The notes: generated from the letters alone by a model not told the origin. A stretch of DNA of 64,000 bases from JAAELZ01 sp965237485 (GCA_965237485.1 CBDEFQ010000004.1:124001-188000), one strand, 5' to 3'. Counted from the first letter of the stretch, positions 53,526-62,915 are shown. Translations and numbers: made by a program.

Positions 53526-54233
53526 ATGACTACTGCAAATGTTGATCCCAACGAAATAGCCAAATTCAGTGAGCTGGCCTCGCGCTGGTGGGACCCACAA
53601 AGTGAATTCAAGCCTTTGCATCAAATCAACCCATTAAGGCTTGGCTTTATTGAAGAGCACGGCTTACTTTCAGGTTTAAAAGCTATTGATGTGGGTTGCG
53701 GCGGTGGTATTTTAAGTGAGGCGATGGCTGTGTGTGAGGCCGAAGTAACGGGAATTGATTTAGGGGAAAAGGCACTGGGTGTAGCTAAATTACACGCACT
53801 AGAAGAGCAGCAAAATATCGACTACAGGCTTATCTCGGCCGAGGACATGGCGGTCAAACGCCCGGGTGAGTTTGATGTGGTTACTTGTATGGAGATGCTT
53901 GAGCATGTTCCAGACCCCGCCAGCATTGTTGAGGCCTGTGCTACGTTAGTTAAGCCGGGAGGAAGGGTGTATTTTTCAACGCTTAATCGCAACCCCAAAG
54001 CCTGGGCGATGGCGGTGCTGGGCGCGGAGTATGTGCTGAAATTATTACCGCGGGGTACGCACCAATATGAAAAATTTATTAGGCCTAGTGAAATGAATTC
54101 GTGGGCCGAGGGAAACGGTTTAAAACTCAATGCCATGATCGGCATGCACTACAACCCTTTATTCAAAACCTACAAATTAGCGCCGGGACTAGACGTAAAC
54201 TATTTGGCTTACTTTATCCGCGATGCAAGCTAA
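53526..54233 (+). CDS. ubiG: Ubiquinone biosynthesis O-methyltransferase UbiG
   Basis: 235 residues from the ATG at 53526; an in-frame GTG at 53511 adds five residues of poor match. Conserved FSELASRWWDP, LHQINPLRLGFI, SAM site AIDVGCGGGILSEAMA, EMLEHVPDP and STLNRNPKAWAMAVLGAEY. Catalyses both O-methylations in ubiquinone synthesis. The C-terminal codons overlap gph by 11 bp. Confidence 0.95.
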   Translation: MTTANVDPNEIAKFSELASRWWDPQSEFKPLHQINPLRLGFIEEHGLLSGLKAIDVGCGGGILSEAMAVCEAEVTGIDLGEKALGVAKLHALEEQQNIDYRLISAEDMAVKRPGEFDVVTCMEMLEHVPDPASIVEACATLVKPGGRVYFSTLNRNPKAWAMAVLGAEYVLKLLPRGTHQYEKFIRPSEMNSWAEGNGLKLNAMIGMHYNPLFKTYKLAPGLDVNYLAYFIRDAS

Positions 54234-54882
54234 TGCAGTTCTGTTTGATTTGGATGGTACGCTTTTTGATACATCCGCTGATCTAGTCGGTGCACTTAAT
54301 CGAGTACTGGTTGATCATGACCAATCAACTGTTCCAATAGAAGTAGGCCGGCCATTTATTTCCTCCGGGGCGGCGGGCCTGATTCAGTACGGGTTTGGGC
54401 TTGAACGGGAAGATGCGAAGTCGGTAAAATTACAAAAACAGCTGGTCCACTATTATCGCCAACATATTAGCGATCACACGCATTTGTTTGCTGGCATGGA
54501 GTGCTTACTAAACCAATTAGATAAGCAGGGCATGGCTTGGGGTATTGTGACTAGTAAAATCACTTCTTTAACTGAGCTGCTATTAAAGGATTTGAATTTC
54601 CTGCATCGCCCTCACTGTTTGGTGTGCCGTGACACCACCGCAGAGGCTAAACCGTCTCCTGTGCCGTTATTGTATGCCTGCGAGCAGCTGGGTTTGCCGC
54701 CTGCTAATACAGTCTACATTGGCGACGCCCAAACCGATGTCCTAGCTGCAAACAGATCAGGGATGCCCTCATTGGTAGCATCTTATGGCTTTGTACCCGA
54801 AGGGGCAGATGTCCATTCATGGGGTGCAGATGGCGTGATAGACCATCCGGATGAAATTGAAGCTTACTTAGATTTTGGCTGA
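54223..54882 (+). CDS. gph: Phosphoglycolate phosphatase (HAD superfamily)
   Basis: 219 residues. HAD motif I VLFDLDGTLFDTSADL, motif II VTSK, motif III KPSP and motif IV YIGDAQTDVLAA. It dephosphorylates 2-phosphoglycolate, a by-product of RuBisCO oxygenation or DNA repair; other phosphate substrates are possible. The start ATG lies inside the ubiG 3' end, indicating coupling. Confidence 0.88.
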   Translation: MQANAVLFDLDGTLFDTSADLVGALNRVLVDHDQSTVPIEVGRPFISSGAAGLIQYGFGLEREDAKSVKLQKQLVHYYRQHISDHTHLFAGMECLLNQLDKQGMAWGIVTSKITSLTELLLKDLNFLHRPHCLVCRDTTAEAKPSPVPLLYACEQLGLPPANTVYIGDAQTDVLAANRSGMPSLVASYGFVPEGADVHSWGADGVIDHPDEIEAYLDFG

Positions 54883-55185
54883 GTCTGGCAACGCCCACAA
54901 GCTCAATTGCATTATTACGAGTAATCGCTAGCTCAAACCGATAGGTCAGAAGTTTGCACCATTTGCAGATCAGTGGATAAGGAACAAGCCCAGCCAAAGA
55001 AATTGAAGACAGCCCGCGCTTGGATGAAACCAAGCTGTAAGTCGCATCGATTGACTTTTATAAACGGGTCAACAATACTCACTACTGACAGGCGCCTTAT
55101 ATGAGAGCAATAAACTAAGTAAGGAAAGCAGTCATTCTGGATCATGTTTTTAACCATTACGTGGTGCGAATTAAAATGGCTCAGC
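54883..55185. other. Gene-free stretch after gph
   Basis: 303 bp with no convincing gene on either strand, no repeat and no clear terminator. Short frames have no ribosome-binding site or family resemblance. Confidence 0.45.
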
Positions 55186-55365
55186 TCAGTCGCAGGAAAC
55201 AGCAGTCTTTACAATTTCGAACCCTTTTATCTCAAACACTTTAAATCCCCCTTCCGGTGTATAAACTCGCGTTATCAATTTTCCATCGTCGTCACGAAAT
55301 ACGGCGTGGACAGTATGTATGGCTCTGTAGCAATGCGGTCCATCAGGATAGGTATACTTAATCAT
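55186..55365 (-). CDS. Small conserved-looking protein, 59 residues
   Basis: The ATG at 55365 is preceded by GGAG nine bases upstream (TTCGGAGCCACAAAATG), a strong Shine-Dalgarno site. The product begins MIKYTYPDGPHCYRAIHTVH and continues AVFRDDDGKLITRVYTPEGG to ...GFEIVKTAVSCD. Charged, beta-rich, soluble. No family recognised. An overlapping plus-strand frame (55144-55455) lacks a ribosome-binding site and is less protein-like. Confidence 0.6.
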   Translation of the reverse strand: MIKYTYPDGPHCYRAIHTVHAVFRDDDGKLITRVYTPEGGFKVFEIKGFEIVKTAVSCD

Positions 55366-55452
55366 TTTGTGGCTCCGAAAAGTTTATTTGAACTTGCAAA
55401 AAACCAAGCATATACTTTTGAATATATCAACACATCGATAATCATCGAAGTA

Positions 55453-56122
55453 TAGACTCAACTAAACAGGTAACGCGGGTAGCAGCCGCTATGGCTTCAT
55501 CATCCAGAGTTCGGATGTTAGAAGCTTTGGCCGATGGCGTAGCCCGGTCAGCCATCGATCTTTCAGCAATAGCAGAAGTTCAACCTAACACCGCCTCTGC
55601 GAGCATTATGTAACGCTAATTTGATCAAAGTAAAGCAACAAGGTAAGTACCGTTATTTCCAAATCAAAGATTAAGACCGTTAGTGATTTGTTCGAAACCA
55701 TGGGAGAGCAAATTTGTGTAGAAGGTCAACAGCATAGAGCGCCCACGTCTGAGATGGCATTTGCAAGAACATGTTACGACCATCTTGCGGGATGGCTAGG
55801 TGTTCGAATTACTGATTATCTCAAACAACAAAACCATATTGTTGAGATCAACAATTCATTTGAGACAACTGAACAAGGAAGAAATTTTCTCGGATCGCTT
55901 GATGTAGATATTGAAAATGCACGCTCAGCCAAGCGAATATTTGCTCGTAGTTGTAGAGACTGGACTGAAAACGAATCCCATATAGGGGAGGCTTTAGGCG
56001 CGGAAATTTACAACAGTTTCAAAACACAGGGGTGGGTAGAAAAAAACATGGATTACCGAGAAGTATTTGTAACGAATCAGGGGAAATTATTTTTTAACAA
56101 TTATTTCCAGATCAATATATAG
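55453..56122 (+). pseudogene. ArsR-family regulator, frameshifted
   Basis: Fragments in different frames add up to one ArsR-type regulator. The winged HTH reads VTRVAAAMASSSRVRMLEAL then ADGVARSAIDLSAIAEVQPN and TASA. After a frameshift near 55603 comes NLIKVKQQGKYRYFQIKD, and after another near 55673 TVSDLFETMGEQI. The last frame has ARTCYDHLAGWLGVRI, FARSCRDWTENESHIGEALGA and a beta C-terminus. CYDHLAG and C.DW are typical of long ArsR proteins of the YdfF type. No clear start codon remains. Confidence 0.75.
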
Positions 56123-56256
56123 GCCAGTGGCCGCGTAGCTGGGATATCCGAAAAGTATTTAATCCCTCACATAAAAGCGATTCTCCGGAGTTTGATTGAC
56201 CGTTTTGTGGAAATCGCCAGCATTTCTACAAAAGCACATCCGTCTCAAATGGGCAG

Positions 56257-56425
56257 AGGCTGTGTGGAAACTCCAACTCTTAACACGCTATAGGGGCAGC
56301 ACTGCATATCGGCCCAATATTTGATCAAAATATGCCTAATGTTCCCCACTTAAGTAGGGAGATTAGCTGAGATTTAGCTACTAATTCCCCACCAAAATTT
56401 TTAATTCAGAGTTTTCACACAGCCT
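56257..56425. mobile_element. IS remnant or MITE with GGCTGTGTG ends
   Basis: GGCTGTGTGGAAACTC (56258-56273) is inverted, with one mismatch, as GAGTTTTCACACAGCC (56409-56424), ends typical of some IS5/IS1182-like elements. The 135 bp between have no coding capacity. The rest of 56123-56518 shows nothing recognisable. Confidence 0.6.
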
Positions 56426-56518
56426 GGCAACATACTGCCCGTTGGACTTTTCTTTTCAAACAGGCAGAATCTTATCCTAACGACGTCGTCAACAACAGTG
56501 GTCAATTAGTTATTCAGT

Positions 56519-56990
56519 TTGATTCGCGTAGTAGATATGCAAGCCAGACAGGTTGACTCAGTGAGCAATTTGCTGTGTAGGTCAATTAGTGAGTTGTGTG
56601 CCCATGATCACCATAATAACCCGAACATTATTACTAAATGGATTTCTAACAAAACACCTGAGCATATTTTGAGATGGTTGGATTCGCCCAGAACCACTAT
56701 CCTCGTTGCGGTGTTAAATGATATTCCTGTAGGAGTCAGCTCATTTGGGACGAACGGTGAAATTTTTCTAAACTATGTATCGCCAGATTACCGATTTCTG
56801 GGCGTTAGTAAAAAGTTACTTAGCAGCATGGAACGACGATTAGAGCAGCTGGCTGGGCGTAGAAAGGGCGATGCTCTACAGCACAAAAACAGCCCTTAGA
56901 TTTTATGAACAAGCAGGTTGGGTTGAATTCGGAGTGCCTGATGCTGAGTTTGGTATTACGGGATTTCCAATGACAAAGAAGTTAAAGTAA
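56519..56990 (+). pseudogene. GNAT N-acetyltransferase, frameshifted
   Basis: The first frame (TTG start at 56519, after an in-frame TAG) reads IRVVDMQARQVDSVSNLLCR, then VAVLNDIPVGVSSFGTNGEIF and VSPDYRFLGVSKKLLSSME. After a shift near 56865 the next frame gives the C-terminal motif MLYSTKTALRFYEQAGWVEF and ends at TAA 56988-56990. The acetyl-CoA loop is degenerate (RFLGVSKK for R..G.G..L). Probably inactive. Confidence 0.75.
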
Positions 56991-57028
56991 GCTGATGATT
57001 TTGGATGTAGGTTGAGGTTTTAGCACTT

Positions 57029-57619
57029 ATGCTGAATAGCCGATTGTTATTTTGTTTGCTGCTGGCATTGCCCAGTATTCCACTATTGCTAGATTTCATT
57101 AATGAGCAGCGTTACTACGCTGAGCTAATGTATGATTCTGGGGTGTTTTCGGCGCAACTTCTGGTGCTGAGCTTGGCAGTGACACCGCTGTCTTTATTTG
57201 CACGCTCACGCCCTAAATGGCAGAGTGTTGCACGCTGGTGGATAAGGCGTCGCCGCTATATTGGCGTGGCTAGTTTTGGCTATGCTGCTATTCATTTAGC
57301 AGTTTATATTCGCGAAACGCATGAGTGGTTTACGATATTAAACCAAGCAAAAGAGTGGGAATATTTGTCGGGTTGGGCCGCTTTTTTGACACTTGTGATT
57401 TTGGCCGCTACTTCAAATAATCGGCCGGTACTTTACCTTAAGCAACGCTGGAAACTAATTCACCGCTTTACCTATGGCGCTGTGGTACTGATTGCACTAC
57501 ATTGGGTATTGTTTGAGATATTTCTTGATACCTTTGCGTATCTCGTTTTGGTTGCGATAACGCTTTTTGCCTACCGCCTAATTGAAAATAAATTAGACCG
57601 CTCATTGCCAAATGCATGA
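57029..57619 (+). CDS. msrQ: MsrQ-type heme-binding membrane subunit (ferric reductase-like)
   Basis: 196 residues, about five to six helices. Heme-ligand histidines lie in ASFGYAAIHLAVYI, LKQRWKLIHRFTYGA and VVLIALHWVLFEIF. MsrQ delivers quinol electrons to periplasmic MsrP to repair methionine sulfoxide. The msrP partner is not adjacent, so the pairing is inferred from family. Overlaps the next gene by 8 bp. Confidence 0.82.
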   Translation: MLNSRLLFCLLLALPSIPLLLDFINEQRYYAELMYDSGVFSAQLLVLSLAVTPLSLFARSRPKWQSVARWWIRRRRYIGVASFGYAAIHLAVYIRETHEWFTILNQAKEWEYLSGWAAFLTLVILAATSNNRPVLYLKQRWKLIHRFTYGAVVLIALHWVLFEIFLDTFAYLVLVAITLFAYRLIENKLDRSLPNA

Positions 57620-58247
57620 ACTCCAAATTTACCTAAGTATATTAGCTGTATTGCTAGTGGGCATAATGAGCCCAGGGCCGAGCTTTTTATGGGTGGCGCG
57701 TACCACCGTCGCCACTACTCGAAGCCATGGCGTAGCAGCCGCAGCGGGGATGGGTGTGGGCGGGCTGTTTTTTGCTCTATTGGTGTTGCTGGGCTTGCAC
57801 TCGTTGCTGTTAGCAATGCCCGTTCTGTATCTCAGTATAAAAATGATGGGTGGCCTGTATTTACTGTTTCTTGCATTTCAAATATTTAAAGGTGCAAGTA
57901 AGGCTTTGCTTGTTCAAGTAAGCGATGTGGCGCAGGGCAGCTTAAATCGATCATTTAGTTCAGCACTGGCCATTCAGCTTAGCAACCCTAAAACGCTATT
58001 GTACTATGCAAGTGTATTTGCGGCGCTGTTGCCTAAAGGAATGCTTATGAGTGAAATTCTGCCGTTAGCGGTGGCTATATTCTTGGTTGAGTTTAGTTGG
58101 TACGCGGCTGTTGCGGTTGCCTTATCCACAAATGGGCCACGACAAGCTTACTTGCGTAGCAAGCGTTGGATTGACTATTGTGCTTCCGGTTTGATTTCGC
58201 TGATTGCAATCAATCTTTTGATTGCTTCCTTACGCGACGGATTCTAG
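57612..58247 (+). CDS. LysE-family amino-acid exporter
   Basis: 211 residues with six predicted helices. Family motif GIMSPGPSFLWVARTTVA, G.G.GG..FALLVLLGL and SNPKTLLYYASVFAALLP. Substrate unknown. Only distantly similar to the exporter at 41774. Its start overlaps msrQ. Confidence 0.88.
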   Translation: MHELQIYLSILAVLLVGIMSPGPSFLWVARTTVATTRSHGVAAAAGMGVGGLFFALLVLLGLHSLLLAMPVLYLSIKMMGGLYLLFLAFQIFKGASKALLVQVSDVAQGSLNRSFSSALAIQLSNPKTLLYYASVFAALLPKGMLMSEILPLAVAIFLVEFSWYAAVAVALSTNGPRQAYLRSKRWIDYCASGLISLIAINLLIASLRDGF

Positions 58248-58362
58248 AAGTGGCATCAACATGGCTGGAGTTAGTATTTTCTAGCCTTGTCTACTGGCTT
58301 AGGTCTAAAATCACCGGCACACTTAGCTTGTCGCTGTGACCCTTATCATTTAAGTTTGACGT

Positions 58363-59556
58363 ATGAAAGTTCAAGATATTGAAACCTTTATAGTAGGTAA
58401 TCCACCACCGCACTTTGGCGGTCGGTATTTTGTGTTTGTTAAGGTAACCACCGATTGTGGCGTCAGCGGTGTGGGCGAAGCTTATTGCTTGCCATTTCAC
58501 CCTACCGTTGTGGTGAAAATGATCGAAGATGTCTTTGCCCGCTGTCTGCAAGGTCGAGACCCACATAATATTGAAGCCTTATGGCGAAGGGTTTACTCCA
58601 GCGGCTTTACCCAGAACCCCGATTTGTCTTTGATGGGCGTATTAAGCGCGTTGGAAATGGCCTGTTGGGACATTATTGGTAAGGACGCGGGTCAACCGAT
58701 TTATAATTTACTGGGCGGCAAAGTGCATGAAAAACTGCGATCTTATACCTACATTTACCCTAAGCCAGGCGATAAAACTTGTGTTTACGATGACCCAGTC
58801 CTAGCCGCGGAACGCGCGTTGGAGTATGTAAACCAAGGCTTTACCGCAGTGAAGTTTGACCCGACTGGCCCCTATACCGACTACGACGGGCGCCAGCTTT
58901 CATTAAAAGCGATGGATCGCAGTGAGCAATTTTGCAAGCTGATTCGTGAGGCGGTGGGTAGCGATGCGGATATGTTGTTTGGTACCCACGGCCAAATGAC
59001 CGCAGCGGGGGCGATTCGCTTAGCAAAGCGTTTAGAGCCGTATGAACCTTTGTGGTTCGAAGAGCCGGTTCCGCCAGATAGCCCCGAAGAAATGGCCAAA
59101 GTAGCGCGCGGGACGTCGATCCCAGTCGCCACAGGAGAACGTTTGGCGACCAAGTATGACTTTGCGCGTTTACTAAAAGTTGGCTCAGCAGCTATTTTTC
59201 AGATGGATTTGGGCCGTGTTGGCGGTATTTTAGAAGCCAAAAAAATTGCTTCGATGGCGGAGACCCAACACGTACAAATTGCGCCGCATTTGTATTGCGG
59301 ACCAATTGTAGGTGCGGCTAACATTCAACTCAGCACATGCAGCCCCAATTTCCTTATTTTAGAGAGCATTGAACAATGGCAAGGATTTCATGCAGATATC
59401 TTGCATGGCTCCATTCAATGGGAAAATGGTTATGTCGTTCCACCAACAGGGCCAGGGTTAGGTGTCGAGTTAAATGAGGAATTTATAAAAGATTACCCTT
59501 ACACAGGAGACGAGTTGCACTTAGATATGGCTGAAAAAGTCGTTTATGAACGCTAA
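58363..59556 (+). CDS. Mandelate racemase/muconate lactonizing enzyme family (enolase superfamily)
   Basis: 397 residues. N-terminal capping domain (ETFIVGNPPPHFGGRYFVFVKV, GVGEAYCLPF) and barrel with FTAVKFDPTGPY (general-base Lys region), WFEEPVPPD (metal Glu), PVATGERL (metal Glu) and HVQIAPHLYCGPI (catalytic His). The first metal position reads LFGTHGQMT, where many relatives have DxHG. Likely a sugar-acid dehydratase (mannonate or galactonate-like). Overlaps the next gene by 11 bp. Confidence 0.85.
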   Translation: MKVQDIETFIVGNPPPHFGGRYFVFVKVTTDCGVSGVGEAYCLPFHPTVVVKMIEDVFARCLQGRDPHNIEALWRRVYSSGFTQNPDLSLMGVLSALEMACWDIIGKDAGQPIYNLLGGKVHEKLRSYTYIYPKPGDKTCVYDDPVLAAERALEYVNQGFTAVKFDPTGPYTDYDGRQLSLKAMDRSEQFCKLIREAVGSDADMLFGTHGQMTAAGAIRLAKRLEPYEPLWFEEPVPPDSPEEMAKVARGTSIPVATGERLATKYDFARLLKVGSAAIFQMDLGRVGGILEAKKIASMAETQHVQIAPHLYCGPIVGAANIQLSTCSPNFLILESIEQWQGFHADILHGSIQWENGYVVPPTGPGLGVELNEEFIKDYPYTGDELHLDMAEKVVYER

Positions 59557-61183
59557 CTATATTATAGTTGGTGCGGGCTCGGCAGGCTGTGTATTGGCCA
59601 ATCGCTTATCGGCTAACCCAAATAATTCAGTTTTATTGTTAGAAGCTGGGGTTTCAGATAGGAAGTTTAGCGTGCAAATGCCCTTGGGTTATGCGCTCAC
59701 CTTCAATAACCCTAGGTTAAACTGGATGTATAACACCGAGCCCGAGCCAACATTGCAGGGCCGCAGAAATTTTTGGCCACGCGGGAAAGTAATTGGTGGG
59801 TCCAGCTCTATTAATGCCATGGTGTATATACGCGGCTTACCTATGGATTACGATGGCTGGCGTGGTGCAGGTAATGTTGGCTGGGGTTGGGATGATGTTT
59901 TGCCTATGTTCAAGAAGTCTGAAGACCATCAGCTATATAGCAACGCTCACCATAGCCAAGGAGGTGAATTGCATATAACCGATATTGGTGACGCCGCCCA
60001 CCCTTTGGTACAAACCTTCATTGATGCTGGAAAAGCTGTGGGTTATCAGTACACGCCTGATTTCAACGGGGACAACATAGAAGGGGTGGGTAAATATCAA
60101 CTGACGTCAAGAGGGGGTTACCGCGCTTCGGCCTCTAATGCCTTTTTGCGCCCAGTTCAAAACCGACCTAATTTAACAGTGATTTCTAAAGCCCACGTCA
60201 GTCGCATCTTATTTGCTAAAAGTGCTGACAACAGCCCAAAGCGCGCTGAGGGTGTTGAAGTTATACATAAAGGCATTAATAGCAGGATGACCGCGCATAA
60301 AGAAGTGATTGTTTGCGCTGGTGCAATCAATTCTCCACAACTGTTACAGCTTTCTGGTGTTGGTGATCCGGCTTTGTTGCAACGCCACGGCATTGAGGTA
60401 GAGCAAGCACTATCGGCAGTGGGCAAGCATTTGCAGGATCATTTGTCTCACACGCATTATTACCGCAGCTGCATACCAACACTAAATGACACTTTTTATC
60501 CGCTATTGGGCAAGCTTAAAGTTGGCTTGCAGTATTTTCTTACTCGCAAGGGTTTGCTTTCAATGAGCGTTAACCAAGCCGGAGGTTTTGTACGTTCATC
60601 GGCGGGAGAGCCCTTCCCCGATTTTCAGCTCTACCTAAATCCGTTTACCTACTCTCTTAACGGAGCAGCACGTAAAGTACTAAACACCGACCCTTTTTCA
60701 GCTTTTTCGATGACCTATAATGCTTGTAGGCCAACGAGCCGGGGTTCAATAGAGATCACCTCGGCGGACCCATTGGTAAAGCCAGCGATCGAGGCCAATT
60801 ATCTATCCACCGAAAAAGACATCCAAGACGCAATTACCGGAAATTATATATTGCGTTCTTTGGCCGCCACAGAGCCGATGATGGAAGTGATTCAAGAAGA
60901 AATTAGACCCGGCCTAGCGGTAAATTCGGACGAGGCTTTCTTGGAAAATTTTCGCGCACATGCTGGCACAATTTTTCATCCTTGTGGTTCGTGTAAAATG
61001 GGGCAAGACTTTTCAACTTCAGTGGTTGATGAACGCTTACGCGTGCATGGTATTGATGGTTTGCGCGTGGTGGACGCGTCTGTTTTTCCGGCTATTCCAT
61101 CGGGCAATACCAACGCCCCAGCCATGATGGTTGGTGAGATGGGCGCGCAGATGATTCTTGATGATCAGAAATTGGTGCAATAG
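59546..61183 (+). CDS. GMC-family FAD oxidoreductase (choline dehydrogenase-like)
   Basis: 545 residues. FAD site YIIVGAGSAGCVLANRLS (4-21), GMC signature PRGKVIGGSSSINAMVYIRG and GAINSPQLLQLSGVGDP, C-terminal active site FHPCGSCKMG and SGNTNAPAMMVGEMGA with His and Asn. Oxidises an alcohol with electrons to quinone. The coupling with an enolase-superfamily dehydratase suggests a two-step catabolic pathway for a sugar acid or polyol (inference). An IS4 element lies 12 bp downstream. Confidence 0.9.
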   Translation: MNANYIIVGAGSAGCVLANRLSANPNNSVLLLEAGVSDRKFSVQMPLGYALTFNNPRLNWMYNTEPEPTLQGRRNFWPRGKVIGGSSSINAMVYIRGLPMDYDGWRGAGNVGWGWDDVLPMFKKSEDHQLYSNAHHSQGGELHITDIGDAAHPLVQTFIDAGKAVGYQYTPDFNGDNIEGVGKYQLTSRGGYRASASNAFLRPVQNRPNLTVISKAHVSRILFAKSADNSPKRAEGVEVIHKGINSRMTAHKEVIVCAGAINSPQLLQLSGVGDPALLQRHGIEVEQALSAVGKHLQDHLSHTHYYRSCIPTLNDTFYPLLGKLKVGLQYFLTRKGLLSMSVNQAGGFVRSSAGEPFPDFQLYLNPFTYSLNGAARKVLNTDPFSAFSMTYNACRPTSRGSIEITSADPLVKPAIEANYLSTEKDIQDAITGNYILRSLAATEPMMEVIQEEIRPGLAVNSDEAFLENFRAHAGTIFHPCGSCKMGQDFSTSVVDERLRVHGIDGLRVVDASVFPAIPSGNTNAPAMMVGEMGAQMILDDQKLVQ

Positions 61184-61194
61184 ATAAAGCGTAT

Positions 61195-62468
61195 CACTGC
61201 TGTCCCGTTAACTTTCACAGCAACGAAAATTGATTAGGATTAAGGTTTGGGTGATGCATCGGGTCCCCTCGCAACAGTGCCATTAAATCACGTTTTTCAA
61301 ACAAATTAAGCTGCAATACCCTCAATATTTGTTGCATCGTTTTGCCCGCCTTCGACTGCAATTTGATGAACATCAGTATTAGGTAAATACATAACGCAAT
61401 CCATATTTGGGTCAATACTGCGTTCTTGCTGGTGCCGATAAATGACTTCACCTTTAAGTTCTGCTTGATCCACTTGAAGAATAATTCCACCTGCCATCTG
61501 GCTTTATAAATATCGGCGATAGTTTGAGCACTGAGCTTAAAGGGGTTGGTTAAAAACACATAATGCTTGCCTGTAGTGGCATCGCGATAACCAATACGGC
61601 GTAATCGAATCGAACACTCCTTTGCTGCTTTGACCCCCGTGAATTCAATCGTTTGATCACTGCTAAGTCCCGTTCCCTTGCGTACACTATGTCGCTTGAT
61701 AAGGCGGTATGCAGCATTCTTCTTTAATCGTGTGACAAAGTATATTCCCTTGTCATTCAATTGCTTATACCAGGCATAGTCGTTGTATCCACGGTCAATA
61801 ACTACAATGCTGCCTTTCGGGAAAGCTACTTTCCTGCCCGCAGTGACATCAGCACATTTACCCTCGGTGATATTAACAAACTCAGGTAAGTAACCATCAT
61901 GATTCAGGCCTACATGCAGTTTGATTGCCCCTTTAGTTGATCGAAAGTCTGCCCATGGGAAAACCGATAAGCACAGATCAATGGTAGATGAGTCCAGCGA
62001 ATACAGGGGATTCTTGAAACGAAAGTTATGCCCTGGCGTTTTGCTCTGACAGCACTTGAGTAATTGAGAGAATAGCGCTTCATAAAGGCTCGAAGGCTTG
62101 TTCTCATTGATGCGTGAAAGATTGGACCGCGTTAACACTGCACTACCAAGATGATACAAGCGGTGTGATTGAGCACTGACATTATCAACAATATCACGCA
62201 AGCTATGACGGCCAGTCAATTGAGCTATAGTCAGGCTCACGAACTGTGACCAACGAGACGCTCTGCGGAATGAACGCCCCGAATGATGTTGAATTGCGAG
62301 TGCCTCGAATTCATGTCTCGGAACAATTTTGAGTATTTGATTTAGAACGGTATTACAATGTGACATGGTCTGATTTTCCTATTTGATTCAACGGTTTATC
62401 GCTAAACGTATTTTATCAAATTGAGAGAAAATCAGGCCTGTTTCTTTAGTGTTAACGGGACAGCAGTG
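61195..62468 (-). mobile_element. Intact IS4-family element
   Basis: 1274 bp with perfect 18-bp inverted ends CACTGCTGTCCCGTTAAC (61195-61212) and complement (62451-62468), flanked by a 9-bp target duplication AAAGCGTAT (61186-61194, 62469-62477). Intact transposase inside. The perfect ends and duplication point to recent insertion. Confidence 0.95.
61215..62366 (-). CDS. IS4-family transposase
   Basis: 383 residues, uninterrupted. DDE residues in LYSLDSSTIDLCL, VVIDRGYNDYAWY and the Y-(2)-R-(3)-E-(6)-K motif YKARWQVELFFKWIKQ. N-terminal FRRASRWSQFVSLTIAQLTG is characteristic. It is the only apparently complete DDE transposase gene in the window. Confidence 0.95.
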   Translation of the reverse strand: MSHCNTVLNQILKIVPRHEFEALAIQHHSGRSFRRASRWSQFVSLTIAQLTGRHSLRDIVDNVSAQSHRLYHLGSAVLTRSNLSRINENKPSSLYEALFSQLLKCCQSKTPGHNFRFKNPLYSLDSSTIDLCLSVFPWADFRSTKGAIKLHVGLNHDGYLPEFVNITEGKCADVTAGRKVAFPKGSIVVIDRGYNDYAWYKQLNDKGIYFVTRLKKNAAYRLIKRHSVRKGTGLSSDQTIEFTGVKAAKECSIRLRRIGYRDATTGKHYVFLTNPFKLSAQTIADIYKARWQVELFFKWIKQNLKVKSFIGTSKNAVLTQIWIALCIYLILMFIKLQSKAGKTMQQILRVLQLNLFEKRDLMALLRGDPMHHPNLNPNQFSLL

Positions 62469-62477
62469 AAAGCGTAT

Positions 62478-62915
62478 ATGATTTTTGTTCTTAACTTTAT
62501 TCTTGTGGTGTTAGTAGTGGGGCTCCACTACGAAGTGCTACATCGAATTGCACTTTGGGTTCCGCTATTGAGAGTGGTGCCGCATTTTCGTATCCTCTTT
62601 GGGGTGCTGGGTACAGTGGTAGCACATGTGGCCGAAGTATGCGTTTTCGCCTTTGCGTATTTCAAACTAGGGAAAGTGGAAGGTTGGGGAGGCTTGGAAG
62701 GTAGTCTCCAGGGCGGGTTTCTCGACAACGTTTATTTTTCATTTACCACGTACACCACGCTTGGCTTCGGCGATATTACGCCCATTGGAGAATTACGCTA
62801 TGTTGCGGCGATGGAAGTGCTAGTTGGTCTGATATTGATCGCTTGGACGGCTTCATTTTTGTATTTTCAAATTCAAACGCAATGGATGCTTGACGAAAAA
62901 AATACGCCAAAATAG
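62478..62915 (+). CDS. Two-TM potassium channel-like protein
   Basis: 145 residues from the ATG at 62478, which directly follows the IS4 target duplication; an in-frame start farther upstream would lie within the IS. Hydrophobic MIFVLNFILVVLVVGLHY, RILFGVLGTVVAHVAEVCVFAFAYF, pore loop FSFTTYTTLGFGDITPIGE with filter-like TTLGFGD, and last helix AAMEVLVGLILIAWTASFLYF. Likely an inner-membrane cation (K+) channel. The IS4 insertion separates it from its native upstream sequence. Confidence 0.85.
   Translation: MIFVLNFILVVLVVGLHYEVLHRIALWVPLLRVVPHFRILFGVLGTVVAHVAEVCVFAFAYFKLGKVEGWGGLEGSLQGGFLDNVYFSFTTYTTLGFGDITPIGELRYVAAMEVLVGLILIAWTASFLYFQIQTQWMLDEKNTPK

Noticed and set aside
54933..55157. 74-codon minus-strand frame downstream of gph
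   Set aside because: No recognisable domain and unconvincing start context.
55144..55455. 103-codon plus-strand frame after gph
   Set aside because: No ribosome-binding site or protein-like composition; the minus strand at 55186-55365 has a better-supported gene.
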